Assembly: GCA_963576475.1 (NCBI GenBank)
Contig: OY754979.1
Coordinates: 31,635,778 to 31,699,777, forward strand
Direction of reading: 5' to 3'
DNA from: Molanna angustata
Taxonomy: Eukaryota; Arthropoda; Insecta; Trichoptera; Molannidae
Length of the DNA stretch: 64,000 bases
How positions within the stretch are numbered: the stretch's first letter is position 1; each line of letters opens with the position of its first letter. The translations under genes were made by a program, and so were the position numbers. The notes beneath the pieces were generated by a model. The model was not told the DNA's origin. It did not search any database and saw only the letters and a program-made list of their open reading frames with translations. Below are positions 11,041-23,899 of the stretch, piece after piece.

Positions 11041-11663
11041 TAGGGCTTGCGATACGGCATCAATTTCGATCCGGATTTCCATCAACCGGATTTGTACCGG
11101 ATCGGTTACATTAAAACTAGTATTGCTTTTCATTCAAAAATCAATAATATAGAGTAGTGTATAACAAGGTTTATAAAAATTGATAATTTATTAAAAAATA
11201 AACTTTATTTACACTGTAATAACAACGTTTTTTTTTATCTATTCTAACTTCTTTGATTGTAATCAATTAAATCAAACTAAATCAAGATTATCTACTGAGA
11301 TCTCAAAAATAAGAGAGCCATTCTTTTAATTATAACAAATAGCGTTAATTGTGTTATCTGACAATGGATCTTATATAATTACAAAAATATAACCAACGGT
11401 TGAGAAGACACTATTTGCTTCTATATATAAATCGGGTTAATGCAATACTATAAATATTCATGAATATTTATAGTAGACCGGATCGATTTCATGAATATTT
11501 ATAATAGACCGGATCGGTTTCATGAATATTTATAATAGACCGGATCGGTTTCATGAATATTTATAATAGACCGGATCCGGCCCAATTTGGCCGTATCCGG
11601 TATACGTCTATAACTAGATCCGATATATGCCGGATAACTAGATTTTCCGGATTGCAATCCCTA
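11041..11663. mobile_element. Non-autonomous hAT-like element
   Basis: Ends TAGGGCTTGCGAT and ATTGCAATCCCTA are imperfect inverts of the TAGGG type common in hAT elements. The flanking 8-mers CAGAGAAT (11033-11040) and TAGTGAAT (11664-11671) agree at six of eight positions, which fits the 8-bp hAT target duplication. CCGGAT motifs are repeated near both ends, as in hAT subterminal binding sites. There is no transposase frame. Confidence 0.7.
11455..11580 (+). repeat. 31-bp tandem repeat, four copies
   Basis: Unit TTTCATGAATATTTATAATAG plus ACCGGATCGG, repeated four times with few changes. It lies inside the hAT-like element near its right end, and each unit brings one CCGGATC motif. Confidence 0.85.
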
Positions 11664-11671
11664 TAGTGAAT

Positions 11672-12239
11672 ACAGTGTGATATTTTCATCATTTTGATAA
11701 TGATTCTACATTTTGTTCTAAGGTATTACTAACAATAATCACGCAATACTTATATACGCACTTTTCAATCTTTCGATTGTGACGGCTTCTAATTTGTAGA
11801 ATTCCATTATGATAATGATGAATATTATTATGGCCTTATAAGCCGAAACGGTCGTCGGGAGTAAAATAAATAAATTGTGGAATAATATATGTGTTCATAT
11901 TCATCATTGTCATACGCAATACTTTTTTACTCATACATTTTTAATAATCTTCAAGGTATTAAAATGTAAAAAGTACAAAAGTATAGACTTATAAAAAATT
12001 CAAGTGTATTTGTGAAGGTGAGGGTGCGTTTGCATGCGTAAGAGGACGATCTGGGTATATGTGTAATAAAGGATGTACAATGGCGTAAGAAACAATCTCT
12101 TTCTGAGTGGAAATATCATCTTAGACCAAACGTCAATTCTCTCTCTGACTCTTCTCTTCCTCTCCGAATCAACCAATCAGTAACCAGCTTTTCTAAATTA
12201 TGTCCACTAGGTCCAAGAAATCAGATACAACTCTCTCTC
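11672..12239. other. AT-rich interval with no recognised feature
   Basis: No supported feature. Short hairpin-prone TCATTATGATAATGATGA sequence near 11805. Confidence 0.35.
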
Positions 12240-12490
12240 TTCTTCTTCGTTTCCTCAGTGCTGAGGGTCGTGATGTACGGGGTCGCCAATGGAAAGAATT
12301 AGTCGCCTCCAGTCCTCTCTGCCCTCCGCAGCTCGCACCTCTGAATAAAGGTCGTTCCCGGTCATCTCCTTAATTTGGTCACACCATCGCGCAGGAGATC
12401 TGCCTCTATTTCTTTTGCCTGGTAAACTTCCTGTGATAATACCTTTTTCCAGGTTCTCTTCTGGCGATGTGACCAAAGAAGCTCAAGATA
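12240..12490 (-). pseudogene. LINE ORF2 C-terminal fragment
   Basis: The minus-strand frame includes SPEENLEKGIITGSLPGKRN then RGRSPARWCDQI, the 'GKR..GR...RW.D.I' module found at the end of RTE-type reverse transcriptases. A (GAA)n-like tail lies at 12232-12250. Only the last 80 or so codons remain. Confidence 0.75.
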
Positions 12491-12494
12491 CAAC

Positions 12495-12760
12495 TCTATT
12501 ATATGTACAACTCTGTTATAAATTGATTGACTGCCCCGAACTTACAAGCCTAATAGAGTCCCTACCCTATAAGACCCACCAGACAGAACGAACTTTTCAA
12601 AATCACCACGTGTAAGACCAACTCTTACAAAAATTCATTTATCAACCGAAGTTACTATTCTTATAATCAACTTTTAAACTCAATTGACCCTTTTCATTTA
12701 AATATTGATACTTTTAAATAACAAATCTTTTCTATATAATATTACCCTTATACGGCTCCT
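12495..12760 (+). pseudogene. CR1/Jockey-group LINE C-terminal fragment, frameshifted
   Basis: One frame reads LIDCPELTSLIESLPYKTHQ and a second frame continues KTNSYKNSFINRSYYSYNQL, so at least one frameshift lies near 12600. The pattern 'DCPEL..LI....P...R' also occurs in the fragment at 38.7-38.9 kb. The following AT-rich sequence to about 13230 may be its 3' untranslated region. Confidence 0.65.
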
Positions 12761-13236
12761 TAATTTACTATAACACATATGTCTATAAATCTTCTCACTC
12801 TCACACCATGCACACACTCACTCACACATAGACAAAAGCACACGCCATATCATACTATTTTTCGAAATATCTTTGTTAAATTTTATACTGGATTTTATTT
12901 TTTGTTTTGTAAACTACTAATTGCTGGAGATACGTCACCCGCACATTAATGTTGACAATTAATGAATCATCGCACGGTCGTAAATGCAGTGCCGTTGTAA
13001 CCACTAACGCTACATTCATTTTTATGTAAACCCTTCAGTGATGATGTGGCTATATTCTTATTCTTTTGTACTCATATTTTTTTCTCTTATGTTATTATAT
13101 GTATATACATGTTTACTATGAATACGTTTACGTATTTAATATGAATTAACTAATATATAATAGTCTTTGATTGCTTGTGTTTTTATCGGTTGCAGCAAAT
13201 GTCTATTTCATGTATTGAAAGTCAAGGTATTTTTGT
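12761..13236. other. Possible LINE 3' untranslated sequence, otherwise unassigned
   Basis: Follows the LINE fragment. No tail was identified with confidence. Confidence 0.3.
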
Positions 13237-13238
13237 GG

Positions 13239-14172
13239 TAACTAGTTGCATGTAACACATGAGATCCAACTGTCGATAGCGATAGTATGTATAGTTGAAG
13301 AATAAGAATCAAACTATAAACCCATAAATCCAAATTATTGAAAATTTTAACACATGTTGGTATGTATGTCAAGATAGGACAGTATGGAGGTCAGTCCCCT
13401 TTTTCTACCCGGAATATGAAAACAGCATGATGGTTCTGTATGTATGTTTGGATATTAAGTAGGTACATATCAAACTATTAAGTCTTCTTACATATTGTGT
13501 ATAAGCGACTGCCATACAAATTGTATGAAGCAATGTCGTCACTAAATTCAATTTTTATAAAAATTGTTAAAAAAAATTTGGGATGTGCTTATACAATATT
13601 AATATTTTTTATATAAAATTAAATTATCTAGTTGGGGTGTTTCGGCTTATTTCGAAATTTTTAAAAAATTTGGAAATATAGGCAGTTAAACTCATAAATT
13701 TATCATAAAAAAAAATTTTTTTAATAAAAAATGTTTGAGAAACCCTGGAATTTTTTTGAAAAAATAAATTTGAGATTTTGTATTTGTCTATGTTTATACC
13801 AATTTTCAGCGTTCTAGCTTTTATGGTTTCTGAGATTTTATGGCTTATATGGAAAAATTAACCAAAATTTCAAAAGTTGATAACCCCTGACTGAAACAAA
13901 AATTCACAATTCTGAGTATAAAAGTTTTGTAAGCCTATAACTGTTTATATATTCTGAAATTTTGGGCTCTGTAAATTGAGCGGATCAAAAGTTATAAGGG
14001 GGGGACAGACAGACACACACACAGACACACACACACACAAAACTCACATAAAATGTTCTACTCCGAATTCTGAGTAAATCCATGTAGGGGAACATATATG
14101 CTGCGAGGCCTCTAGTTCGTGTTATTAGCATGCAAAAAGTCAACTACACCATACAAAATGTTCCTTCGAACA
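13239..14172 (+). mobile_element. 1-kb TIR/hairpin repeat, copy D (split by copy E)
   Basis: Begins CTAGTTGCATGTAACACATG with the inverted terminus, and has the CA tract at about 14006-14040. It breaks off at 'CATCTTGG' just before the hairpin. Its missing 3' end is found after copy E, at 15224-15271. Confidence 0.8.
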
Positions 14173-15221
14173 CGCATCTTGGCCTAACTAGTTGCATGTA
14201 ACACATGAGATCCAACTGTCGATAGCGATAGTATGTATAGTTGAAGAATATGTACCAAACTATAAACCCATAGATACAAATTATTGAATATTTTCAGATA
14301 TTTTGTTTTCTATACAACATATGTAGGTATGTATGTCAAGATAGGATAGTATGGAGGAAGATCCTTTTTCCTACCCAGAATATGCAAATTGCATGATGGT
14401 ATGTATGTATGTTTGGAGATGAAGTATCAAACTATTAAGTCTTCTTACATATTGTGTATAGGCGACTGCCATACAAAATGTATGAAGCGATGTCGTCACT
14501 AAATTCAATTTTTAAAAAAATTGTTAAAAAAAAATTGAGATCTTCTACTACAATGTTAATATTTTTTATAGAAAATTAAATTATCTAGTTGGGGTGTTTC
14601 GGCTTTTTTCGATAATTGTAAAAGTTTTGGAAATATAGGCAGTTAAACTCATAAATTTATCATAAAAAAAATATTTTTCTTAATAAAAAATGTTTGAGAA
14701 ATCCTGGAATTTTTTTGAAAAAACTTATTTGAGATTTTGTATTTGTCTATGTTTTTACCAATTTTCAGCGTTCTAGCGTTTATGGTTTCTGAGATATATG
14801 GAAAAATAAAATAAAAATTCAAAAGTTGATAACCCCTGACTGAAACAAAAATTCAAAATTCCGAGTATAAAAGTTTTGTAAGCCTGTAACTGTTTATATA
14901 TTCTGAAATTTTAGGCTCTGTAAATTGAGCGGATCAAAAGTTATAAGGGGGGGGGGACACACACACACACACACAGACACACAGACACACAGACACACAC
15001 ACACACACACACAGACACACGAAATGTTCTACTCCGAATTCTGAGTAAATCCGTGTATGGAACATATATGCTGCGAAGCCTCTAAGTTGGTGTTTTTTGA
15101 CTTCAAAGTTGGAAAAGCCGTGAAAAAAGTAGACCTCTCCATACAATTCTCGCGTATTCTGGCTTGATACATTGTCGATATGTTAAGAGAACAAAGTTCT
15201 CCTGAACAAATCGACAGTTGG
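14173..15221 (+). mobile_element. 1-kb TIR/hairpin repeat, copy E (full length reference)
   Basis: The most complete copy. The 5' inverted terminus is at about 14209-14223. An AT-rich body follows, then a CA/GACA tract at 14956-15020, the hairpin AGAGAAC-AAA-GTTCTC near 15186-15202, and the terminus ATCGACAGTTGGAT ending at 15221. About 1.05 kb. No reading frame is shared between copies, so it is non-autonomous. Confidence 0.8.
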
Positions 15222-15223
15222 AT

Positions 15224-15271
15224 AATGTCGATTCATTCAGAGAATTGAATTCTCATGAACGAATCGACAGT
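15224..15271 (+). mobile_element. 3' end of copy D beyond the nested insertion
   Basis: Contains 'ATGTCGAT', a hairpin AGAGAATTGAATTCTC and the terminus ATCGACAGTTGGA. It continues copy D after the interruption by copy E. Confidence 0.75.
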
Positions 15272-16474
15272 TGGAATATTTTGCTGTGATTTTACACGTG
15301 TTCTGTAACTATGTTTATATATGTAAGCTTAATGAATGATTAGAATTAATTAAAATTTTCGTACAAATCCGTACGAATTAATAAATAGCTTTTGTCTCTC
15401 TACGATGGCCTATTGTTCCGAAACTTGTTTTGCGAGTTTTTAAACGTATTTCACTCAAAAAAGTTCCGTTTGATCCGCAACTGGGTTAATCCAGAAGGCG
15501 AAATATTGAAAAGTTGCCATACTACGAAATAAAACTTTCCTCCTTTGGTGTAGCCATGACAAAAGGAAAAAAATAAACTTTCTCCTTGTTTGTCATTTAA
15601 ACTTTTGTAATGTTGTTGTTTTTCAGCAAAAATACACGTTTTTTGCGCGGCTGTATGTAGGCAGACACACAAATGATTTTTTTTTTATTTTTGTAATTGG
15701 GTTCACGGAAAAAAATATTAAACATCCATTTTTCAGAGAAACGGAATTAAAAACACATTTGCCTTTGAATCAGTTGTGTCGTTTCTGAATATTCATAAAT
15801 TCGTTACAATTTTTCGTGAGCTTTTTTGATCCGACATTACACGGAGTACGTTTTGCTAATTTCTTTGATTATTATGACATTTATATAATGTAATAAGAGT
15901 ATGTGTACTTCAATTGAATCATCAAATATGGCGGCAAAGAGATTTTGGAATGATGTTAAAGTATTTTGAATGTTGAGAGACGGAAAACACTTAATCAGAT
16001 TAGAGGAATAGGTATGTACATTCAGACATACATAAACTTGGTCGGAGTCGTAGGTACATACATATTATGTAGAATAAACACATTGAAATGAGGTCGTTCT
16101 TCTTAGTTAAACCTCATTCATTTTTGAAGATGAATGATTCATTCTTGAAGATGAATCATGAAAAGCCATTGTTGCTTCCACGCACAAACCTTCTAAAGAC
16201 CCTATGTAGTCGTATATGTAAAGACCTTGCGTATATGCAATTAAAAATATATTCGATTCTAAAGAACCTCCTAAATTTTCAGTTTTCAGTTTCCCTTCTC
16301 GCTTTTTGTGAGCGAATCCTCTATTAGAAGATATTTATCAGCCTGGTTTTGGTAGAATAGGAATAAAACAATATAGGTACTTAAAAATATGAAATTAAAA
16401 AAAGTTTATGGAAATATGACTTTAAAGGAGCATTTAGATCATTTGGGGCTACAGAAAGAATATACATATATCAA
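15272..16474. other. Interval with no recognised feature
   Basis: Contains several short open frames (for example 79 codons at 16088-16327) without recognisable domains. A small tandem repeat encoding 'SFLKMND/NH' lies at about 16115-16160. Nothing supports a host gene. Confidence 0.4.
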
Positions 16475-16905
16475 ACGATTTATTTATTTACTTACTTTAC
16501 GTGTCCGGCTGGTTCAAACCCTGCCACTCCAATATGCGGCGACTACTATCACCTTGTCGTTTGCCATAATTATGTCTCGAGGGGTGCATCCTTCTCCCAT
16601 AAGTGGACATATCAGAAGGTGACTCTCATCCTGGGTTACGTCGCAGTCACATAGAGTGTCATCTTCAGAGAGGTACCCCCATCTTGCGAGGTTCACTCTA
16701 CATCGTGAGACACCGACCCTTAATCTGTTGAGGGTAGTCGGTATACAGTAGGGCAGGTCTTCTCATATTGGGATACCCTCACGTGGATGCATCCACAGCC
16801 CCACTCCAAGGTCCTGTTTCCACAGATCCTCTCTCCTTTGTTGTGAGTTTTCAATCGGGGAGGTGCTTTTAATGAAGCTATTTCTGGACTTCAGACGTAA
16901 AACAA
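16475..16905 (-). pseudogene. LINE C-terminal fragment with CxC-H-C zinc-knuckle motif
   Basis: The minus-strand frame includes NLARWGYLSEDDTLCDCDVT, then DESHLLICPLMGEGC. This gives a C-x-C-x7-H-x3-C motif of the kind that ends several insect LINE reverse transcriptases. Upstream codons (SQQRREDLWKQDLGVGLWMH) are in frame, with a stop near 16771. The 3' end is the AAGTAAGTAAATAAAT tail at 16479-16500. Confidence 0.8.
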
Positions 16906-17894
16906 AACGATTTACGAAGAATTGTTAGTCAAATAAACAAACACGAATTCTTCTTCTTCTTATTTATGCAGATCGTGGAGGATCTGCTTCGAAAGTTGAT
17001 GAGCATGGGGAGCCAATGTCCAACAGTGCCTCCATCTTATTGGTGGTTTTCAGAGAAAGCGATTTCATAAAATGTCTAATAAGAACGGCTTTTGATATTA
17101 TAGGTTTAGTGAACTAAGGATCTCTCCCAAATAAAAAGTTAATGAAATAAATCTTGTAGTACACTTAAATAAGGTTAAGGCTTTCGTTGTTTTTACTTTT
17201 TTCGTAATCTCTATAGTTTAGATTAGTGTTATATAGCCATGTTTACTTTGAAAATTCTGTACTATTTCGTCGAGGGTTGGGTGGAAGGCATTGTAATTGA
17301 AAAGGTAGATTTGAACCCAGCAACAGAGAAAATATAGGTATCTAAAACCCAACTAACACAATACTGTATTTAATATGTATGTAGGTACATATTACATACA
17401 TAGGTATATAACATTTTCCTTTTGACTTTCTCCTTAACAAAACCGCTCTAGTATTGTTCAAATCTACCCCATTCTTGTTTGGGTATATATTATGTTTCAT
17501 TATTTCTTCCTTGAGGTTACCAAGACACTGAGGTATTTTATGTCTACGCACAACGACGGCTCAGAAGCAATCATTCTCAAACCGAATAATACAATGTAAA
17601 ATGGAAGTATCAATTCGTACAAAATATTATATTATTTTGTTATCATATAACTTTTAAATTCAAAAGGCAAGACGCGTGAATTAAACTTCATAGTCAAAAG
17701 TATTGAAAGCTTCGATCTATGTGCCAGCGAGACCCAACCTCTCCCTGGTATTTTTATTTTATATGTATTTTTCCACACTTTCTAGTACGCTGTTTAAGCA
17801 AAGATTTCATTGCCATTAATATAATTGAATATCTTCCGACTAACTTGTTTACAGCTTAGAGAAGAAAGACTACTGTGTGTTTTTATCTATTAAC

Positions 17895-17975
17895 TACTTA
17901 ATCTGCATATAATCAGCTGGATAAGTAATCCAATGGACGTAAATTCGAGTCCTGCTTCGACCAATATCGTTTACC
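17895..17975 (+). mobile_element. SINE head fragment
   Basis: The sequence ATTCGAGTCCTGCTTCGACC and following CGTTTACCTA match the box B region and body start of the SINE at 5785. Box A is degenerate. Confidence 0.5.
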
Positions 17976-17977
17976 TA

Positions 17978-18160
17978 TTACTTACTTACTTTCCGTGACC
18001 AGACCCTATATGCGCCCTCTCCAATATCTTGCAGCCGTCATAGCCTTGTCGTTTGCAGCCAGTAGGTCCTCCTCATTGCAAGGCTCCCCCATGAGTAAGC
18101 ACATCAGCAAGTGCGCCGCGTTTTGCTGCTCTCCACATTTGCACGTCACGTTGGTTGCTT
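17978..18160 (-). pseudogene. LINE C-terminal fragment, same family as 16.5 kb
   Basis: The minus-strand frame reads CKCGEQQNAAHLLMCLLMGE then CNEEDLLAANDKAM, repeating the C-x-C-x7-H-x3-C motif and the MGE..C segment of 16475-16905. It ends in an AAGTAAGTAAGTAA tail. Confidence 0.75.
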
Positions 18161-18387
18161 AACAGTGTTATGTATGTATAACAATTCCTTGAATCGTAGT
18201 TGAATCACGGATCAATTGAACCCGGTATTTTTTAAACGGTTCAAAGCTACTTAAAATATGTGAAATTATTATCAAGGTGAACCTGTGTTAAACTACCCAT
18301 ATCGCCGGTTCAAATTGATATTTGAGTTGAATTACGGTTCAACTCTTGATCCATGTTAATAATAAAGAAGGGATCAAAATTTTAACC

Positions 18388-18800
<413 letters not shown>

Positions 18801-19435
18801 ATGCATAAATACGTAAGTAAATAAATTAATATACATATAAAAAAAAATAAACAAATTGGAGTTCATCCATAGTTCAATAATTGAGCCACGTTTATAAATA
18901 ACACTATAAGGATAAATTGTTTCAAGGATAAATTCATTTTTTTTATATAAAATGATCAAAGGCTTTGTATTTCATTGTTCCGTCGACAGAGATCACTTTT
19001 TGTCTTATAGGTATGCACCTAAGTGACATTTTTGGGCAAAAGGAACACATGAATTTCAGGATATGGTAGGAAATAAACTCCTTCGATCGTTTTGAGGAAA
19101 CCTGAAAACAGTTAAGGAAAATAAATGGGGTAGGATTAAATAATGGGTTTCAACGTATAAAACAATGATTTCAGTCTCCCAAACCAAAGACCTTATAATA
19201 TACTCAAAACCTTAAATACAATACTTATTATAGAACTAATTTAATATTAATATTCTCATATAAATACATACAAGAATGATTTTTGAAATATAATTCTGAA
19301 AAGACGTAGGTATATAATTATACTGATCCAATGAATTCTTAATTAATATTAAATGAAATACGAGAAATCGTCAAGTTTTTCATAATTTTGGAATTAATTG
19401 TTATTAGCAGAAAATATTTCCTAAACTATTTTCTT
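18801..19435. other. AT-rich interval with no recognised feature
   Basis: No supported feature. Confidence 0.35.
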
Positions 19436-19735
19436 TTCTCCTCACTACCCCAAGAGAAAATAGTGGGGAGTTATGAATTAGCAGTTTTTAAGGTTATTTC
19501 TTTAATTGCAGATTATCAACTTGTATCATTCTGAGGTTGTATTCAGAAAATTTCATCACAAAGTATCTGTGTTTGTGTGTGTACTATGTATGGCATGTTT
19601 ATTCTACTTTATCTATACATTCTACTTAGATTTTCTATTAGATTTTGAAGGAAATCATTTTTTTTTACTGTCAAATATTTCAATGTGACCCCAACCGCAG
19701 GAAACATAAAACATGATATTATATTTCCATACAAA
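19436..19735 (+). repeat. Unclassified repeat 'X', partial copy
   Basis: Shares blocks in order with 56930-57270: a TAGTGG..AGT.ATGAATT start, TTTTTAAGG, CATGTTTATTCTACTTTATC, AGATTTTGAAGGA, and TCAAATATTTCAA.GTGACCCC. Substitution is moderate. The family is unassigned. Confidence 0.6.
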
Positions 19736-19739
19736 ATTC

Positions 19740-20290
19740 ATACAGTGTATTTGTTTTCAAACATTATTGCTAGTTGTTCGACGCAGTCTTATTTCTTCAT
19801 TCTATTCTTCACAATACATTATTTGGTACAAACAAATCTTTATTTTCTTTCAATTAGGTATAAAACTGGCTCTTCTTCAGATAATGCAAATGGAAAAATC
19901 GTATAAACCTTTGGTATTCAATAGTATCTATTTTGTAAGAACGAAGTTGCAAGAACAAAATAGTTGGCCATTCCTGATTTAATTCAAACCAATCAGAATT
20001 TTAGATAATCACAAGGAGCTTCGTGATTGTATCAGGGTACCATAGAAACGAGAAGAACACTTCTTACCTACTTCTCTCCGTATATTTATAATATTATGTA
20101 CATATTATTACGTTACAAGATTTTCCTTCGTTTCTCTGTTCTCATCTAATGTATGTAGGTATATGTATATATAATACCTCTTTTACAATATGCTATCCGG
20201 GTACTAATTCTGCATTAGTTTTGAATAGAGCTAAGATCCGCATTCAATATCTAATGAAGTCTTTAACAATACGACAGAGGTAATGATTAA
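19740..20290. other. Interval with no recognised feature
   Basis: Overlapping short frames (19685-19982) have no domain. No repeat boundary was seen. Confidence 0.35.
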
Positions 20291-20293
20291 ACT

Positions 20294-21068
20294 AAAGGTA
20301 GAGTCAGACGCTTTGGCAAACTGGCAGTTTTCTTATGGCCATCGCGTGTGACTAGTATAGCACTACGCCAGTCAACACTGACAACATTTATTTATCACCG
20401 TTGCCATAGAACTAAGGCGACACTATGGTTGGCTATGTCATAGAAAAAAATATTTCCAACGCGTAGGGACATATATTTTTCTATGTTATTGAAATCGTGT
20501 TATGCAATTTCATGCAATATGCCTAATAGAAAAGCCCTATTGGCAATAGTTATTGCTTCGTATTTAGTTGCTAGACTAGAAAACGCTCAGAAAGCTAAGA
20601 ATAAAAGGAAACGCATATGAGTGCGTGACTGCATAGAAAGGGATAGACTTTGGATTTGCGTCGATATTGCATAATGAATTGTACAATCGTCATTCAAAAT
20701 TAAAACTTTCTTTTTATCTCTTTTCTCCATTTTTAACAAATTTTCTTGCGCAACGACAAACGTCAAACAAACACGACTGTAAATTAATCACGCGGGAACA
20801 AGACGTTGTGTCATTGACAAGACAGTAGCGCCATAGAGAAAATTATGACCATAGAACACAAACGATATAGGTAGCGTCTGAGTGGGACGCCGTATGCTAT
20901 ATATGACTTCGACGGTCATAGTTTTCTATTGCCGGGATATTGTCATAGCGACTTATGACATATTTCAATGCTCGTGTGAGTGCCATAGACTTCTCTATTG
21001 CATATTGCAAAGTTTATTTCTTACAAATATATACATGGTAGTTTGCCATAGCGTCTGACTGTACCTTA
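20294..21068. mobile_element. 775-bp MITE with inverted termini
   Basis: The left end reads AAGGTAGAGTCAGACGCT then TTGGCAAAC. The right end, inverted, reads AAGGTACAGTCAGACGCT then ATGGCAAAC. These agree over about 27 bp with two differences. The interior is rich in CCATAG/CTATGG motifs on both strands. Superfamily not assigned. No coding capacity. Confidence 0.75.
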
Positions 21069-21269
21069 AGACTTGGTTATAAAGGAAAGATAAGTGTAAA
21101 TTCATAGTAATAGGAGGCACAGGTTATCCTCTTGACTGTAAATTAAAATTTATTTCTTGAATTGTTCCATATTTGTTTGGTAATAAAGATAAAACCATAT
21201 TTTTGAAACTACATATATTACATAGGTATGTACAAATATAATAAAAACGAGTCTGTTGTGTTCAATATT

Positions 21270-22250
21270 CCAACTGTCGATTTGTTCAAGAGAATTTTAT
21301 TCTCTTAACCTATCGACAAAGTTTCAAGCCAGGATACTCGAAATTTGTATGTAGGATTCGTATTTTTCACGGCTTTTCCAAATTTGAAGTCAAAAAATAC
21401 CAACTCAGAGGCTTCGCAGCATACATGTTCTATATGCGGATTTACTCAGAATTCGTAGTATAACATTTCGTGTGTCTGAGTGTGTGTGTCCCACCCCCCT
21501 TATAACTTTTGATCCGCTCAATTTACAGAGCCCCAAATTTCAGAATATATAAATAGTTATTGGCCTACAAAACTTTTATACTCAGAATTGTGAATTTTTG
21601 TTTCAGTCAGGGGTTATCAACTTTTGAATTTTTACATATATCTCAGAAACCATGAAAGCTAGAACGCTGAAAATTGGTACGAACATAGACAAATACAAAA
21701 TCTCAATTTTTTTTCCAAATAAATTCCAGAATTTCTCAACATTTTTTACTAAGAAAAATATTATTTTTTCTGATAAATTTATGTGTTTAACTGCCTATAT
21801 TTCCAAAGTTTTTAAAAATATCTAAGAAAGCCAAAACACCCCAACTAGATAATTTAATTTTCTATAAAAATATTAACATTGTAGCAGTAAGTACCTACAT
21901 CTTAACAATTTTTATAAAAATGGAATTTAGTGACGACATCGCTTCATACAATTTGTATGGCAGTCGCCTATACACAATATCTAAGAAGACTTAATAGTTT
22001 GATACTTCATTTCCAAACATACATACATACCATCATGCTGTTTTCATATTCTGGGTAGGATCAAAGGACTGACCTCCATACTATCCTATCTTGACATACA
22101 TACCTAGGTACATGTGTTGTATAGAAAACAAGATATCTTAAAATATTCAATAATTTGGATTTATGGGTTTATAGTTTGGTACTTATTCTTCAACTGTATA
22201 TACTATATCAACTGTATATGGATCTCGTGTGTTACATGCAACTAGAATTA
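21270..22250 (-). mobile_element. 1-kb TIR/hairpin repeat, copy F
   Basis: Nearly complete and reversed. The 3' terminus ATCCAACTGTCGATTTG is first met at about 21269, then hairpin AGAGAATTTTATTCTCT, a short GTGTG tract near 21475, and the 5' end (TTACATGCAACTAG) at 22236-22245. The 5' inverted terminus is partly scrambled by a small duplication near 22192-22225. Confidence 0.75.
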
Positions 22251-23290
22251 CAGAAAGGTTAACAATTCCTGGATGCATTTTAATTAATTAAAATATATGT
22301 AGGTAGATAGTTAGATTCATTTTTTAACAGAGAAAAAAAACAATTTTACAGAACGTGTGAACTTTTCTAAAGTTAAAGAAGTAATGGACGGATATCTTTA
22401 TTTATTTCATATCAGAAGAAAACTACAGTTTTAAGTTATGTATTTTACTTTACATTATTTGTAAGAAAGAAGAGACAATAATGCTTTCTTCAATTTAAAC
22501 TAATGATTTTACAATAATAGGTTAACAAAACTGAAAAAGATAGATAAAAATATACACATATACAGTTAATAAGTATATTTCAGGATGAGGAGGAGGAGGA
22601 GGAGGGATCGTTAGTGAATAAGGGGAGGGGATTGTTGGATTATGTATTAGAGTTTAAGAACATCTTTATCTGTTTTTGGTAATGTTGTAAAGTGTCATGA
22701 AAAATATCTGTGTGTTTGAAATGTGTATTATTATCTCGCTGAATTCTAAACGTAGGTTAAACGAATGGGTTGTGGCCAACGCCAAACTCCTCACTAACAA
22801 GTCACTCCATAAAGTATTCAAATGTTTTATGGAAAATGTTCAGCATTTTCATGAAATGAGTTTGTTCAATTATTTTTTTATTTAAATATTTTATTAGGTA
22901 TGAAAACTTGATAATTCTTCAATGCCATTTTATGAATGCAATGAGCCTTTATACCAATTTGAAAATAAAAAATTCAAATATGAAGTTTCCTGAGGTTGGG
23001 GTCACTTTGAAATATTTGATAATTAAAAAAAATTATTAGCACTATTCAGATATCCTTCAAAATCTAATGGGGTCTAAACGAGTATTAGATATACAAATTA
23101 GCAAAATTTGAAAAGAATCTAATGGGTACTTTAGTCGAAAATCTATAAAGTAGAATCAATATGCCATATATAGCACATAGATCGCAGCACACACACAAAA
23201 ATACATTCTAATGAAACTTTTAGAATATAATTTCTACATGATACTAGTTAATAATATGAAATAAAAAATATATCCTTAAAAATTGCGAAT
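22250..23290 (-). repeat. Unclassified repeat 'X', inverted relative to the copy at 57 kb
   Basis: Matches 56985-58025 in reverse complement over about 1 kb with high similarity: the poly-GGA tract (22588-22605), the GGTTGTGGCCAACG block, and the CATTAGATTTTGAAGGATAT region. The short frame encoding NEWVVANAKLL is present in both copies but has no recognised domain. Internal parts recur at 19.4, 27.2, 34.2 and 44.3 kb. Confidence 0.7.
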
Positions 23291-23627
23291 TCATGACTTT
23301 CCACTATAACCCCCTGGGGTCTCTCTTCTTTTCTTGAGCCCTCCTTCGTCTAGTAATAGACATAGACCTCCCCCTGAGACCTCCAAAGCCGCTCCCTATC
23401 TTGGGCAGACCACATCCATTAGCCTCCAGCCACTCGTCTTATGTATATCATCAGACCACCTTGTTTGAGACCTTCCAACACTTCTTTTGCCCGTTCTAGG
23501 TCGCGATTCTAGCACTTTCGTCCATTTGGAGTCTGTGGTTTGGGCGACATGCCCTGCCCGGCTCCACTTCTGCTCGGCAACCTTTTGGACAGTGTCGAAT
23601 ATTTTGGTTTCTCTCTTATCCACTCTG
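23290..23627 (-). pseudogene. RTE-like LINE C-terminal fragment
   Basis: The minus-strand frame includes DTVQKVAEQKWSRAGHVAQT, then GKRSVGRSQTRWSDDIHKTS, the standard tail of insect RTE-type reverse transcriptases. A stop follows VCPR. An inverted near-copy lies at 56645-56960. It joins copy G of the 1-kb repeat directly at 23627. Confidence 0.85.
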
Positions 23628-23868
23628 GAATTTTTTTCAAAAAAGAAATTTGAGATTTAGAATTTGTCTATATTCATACCAATTTTCAGGTTTCTAGCTT
23701 ATATGGTTTCTGAGATATATTAAAAAATAAAGTAAAAATTCAAAAGTTGATAACCCCTGACTGAAAAAAAATAAAAATTCCGAGTATAAAAATTTTGCAG
23801 GCCTATAACTATTTATATATTCTGATATTTTGGGCTCTGTAAATTAAGTTGATCAAAAGTTATAAGGG

Positions 23869-23899
<31 letters not shown>

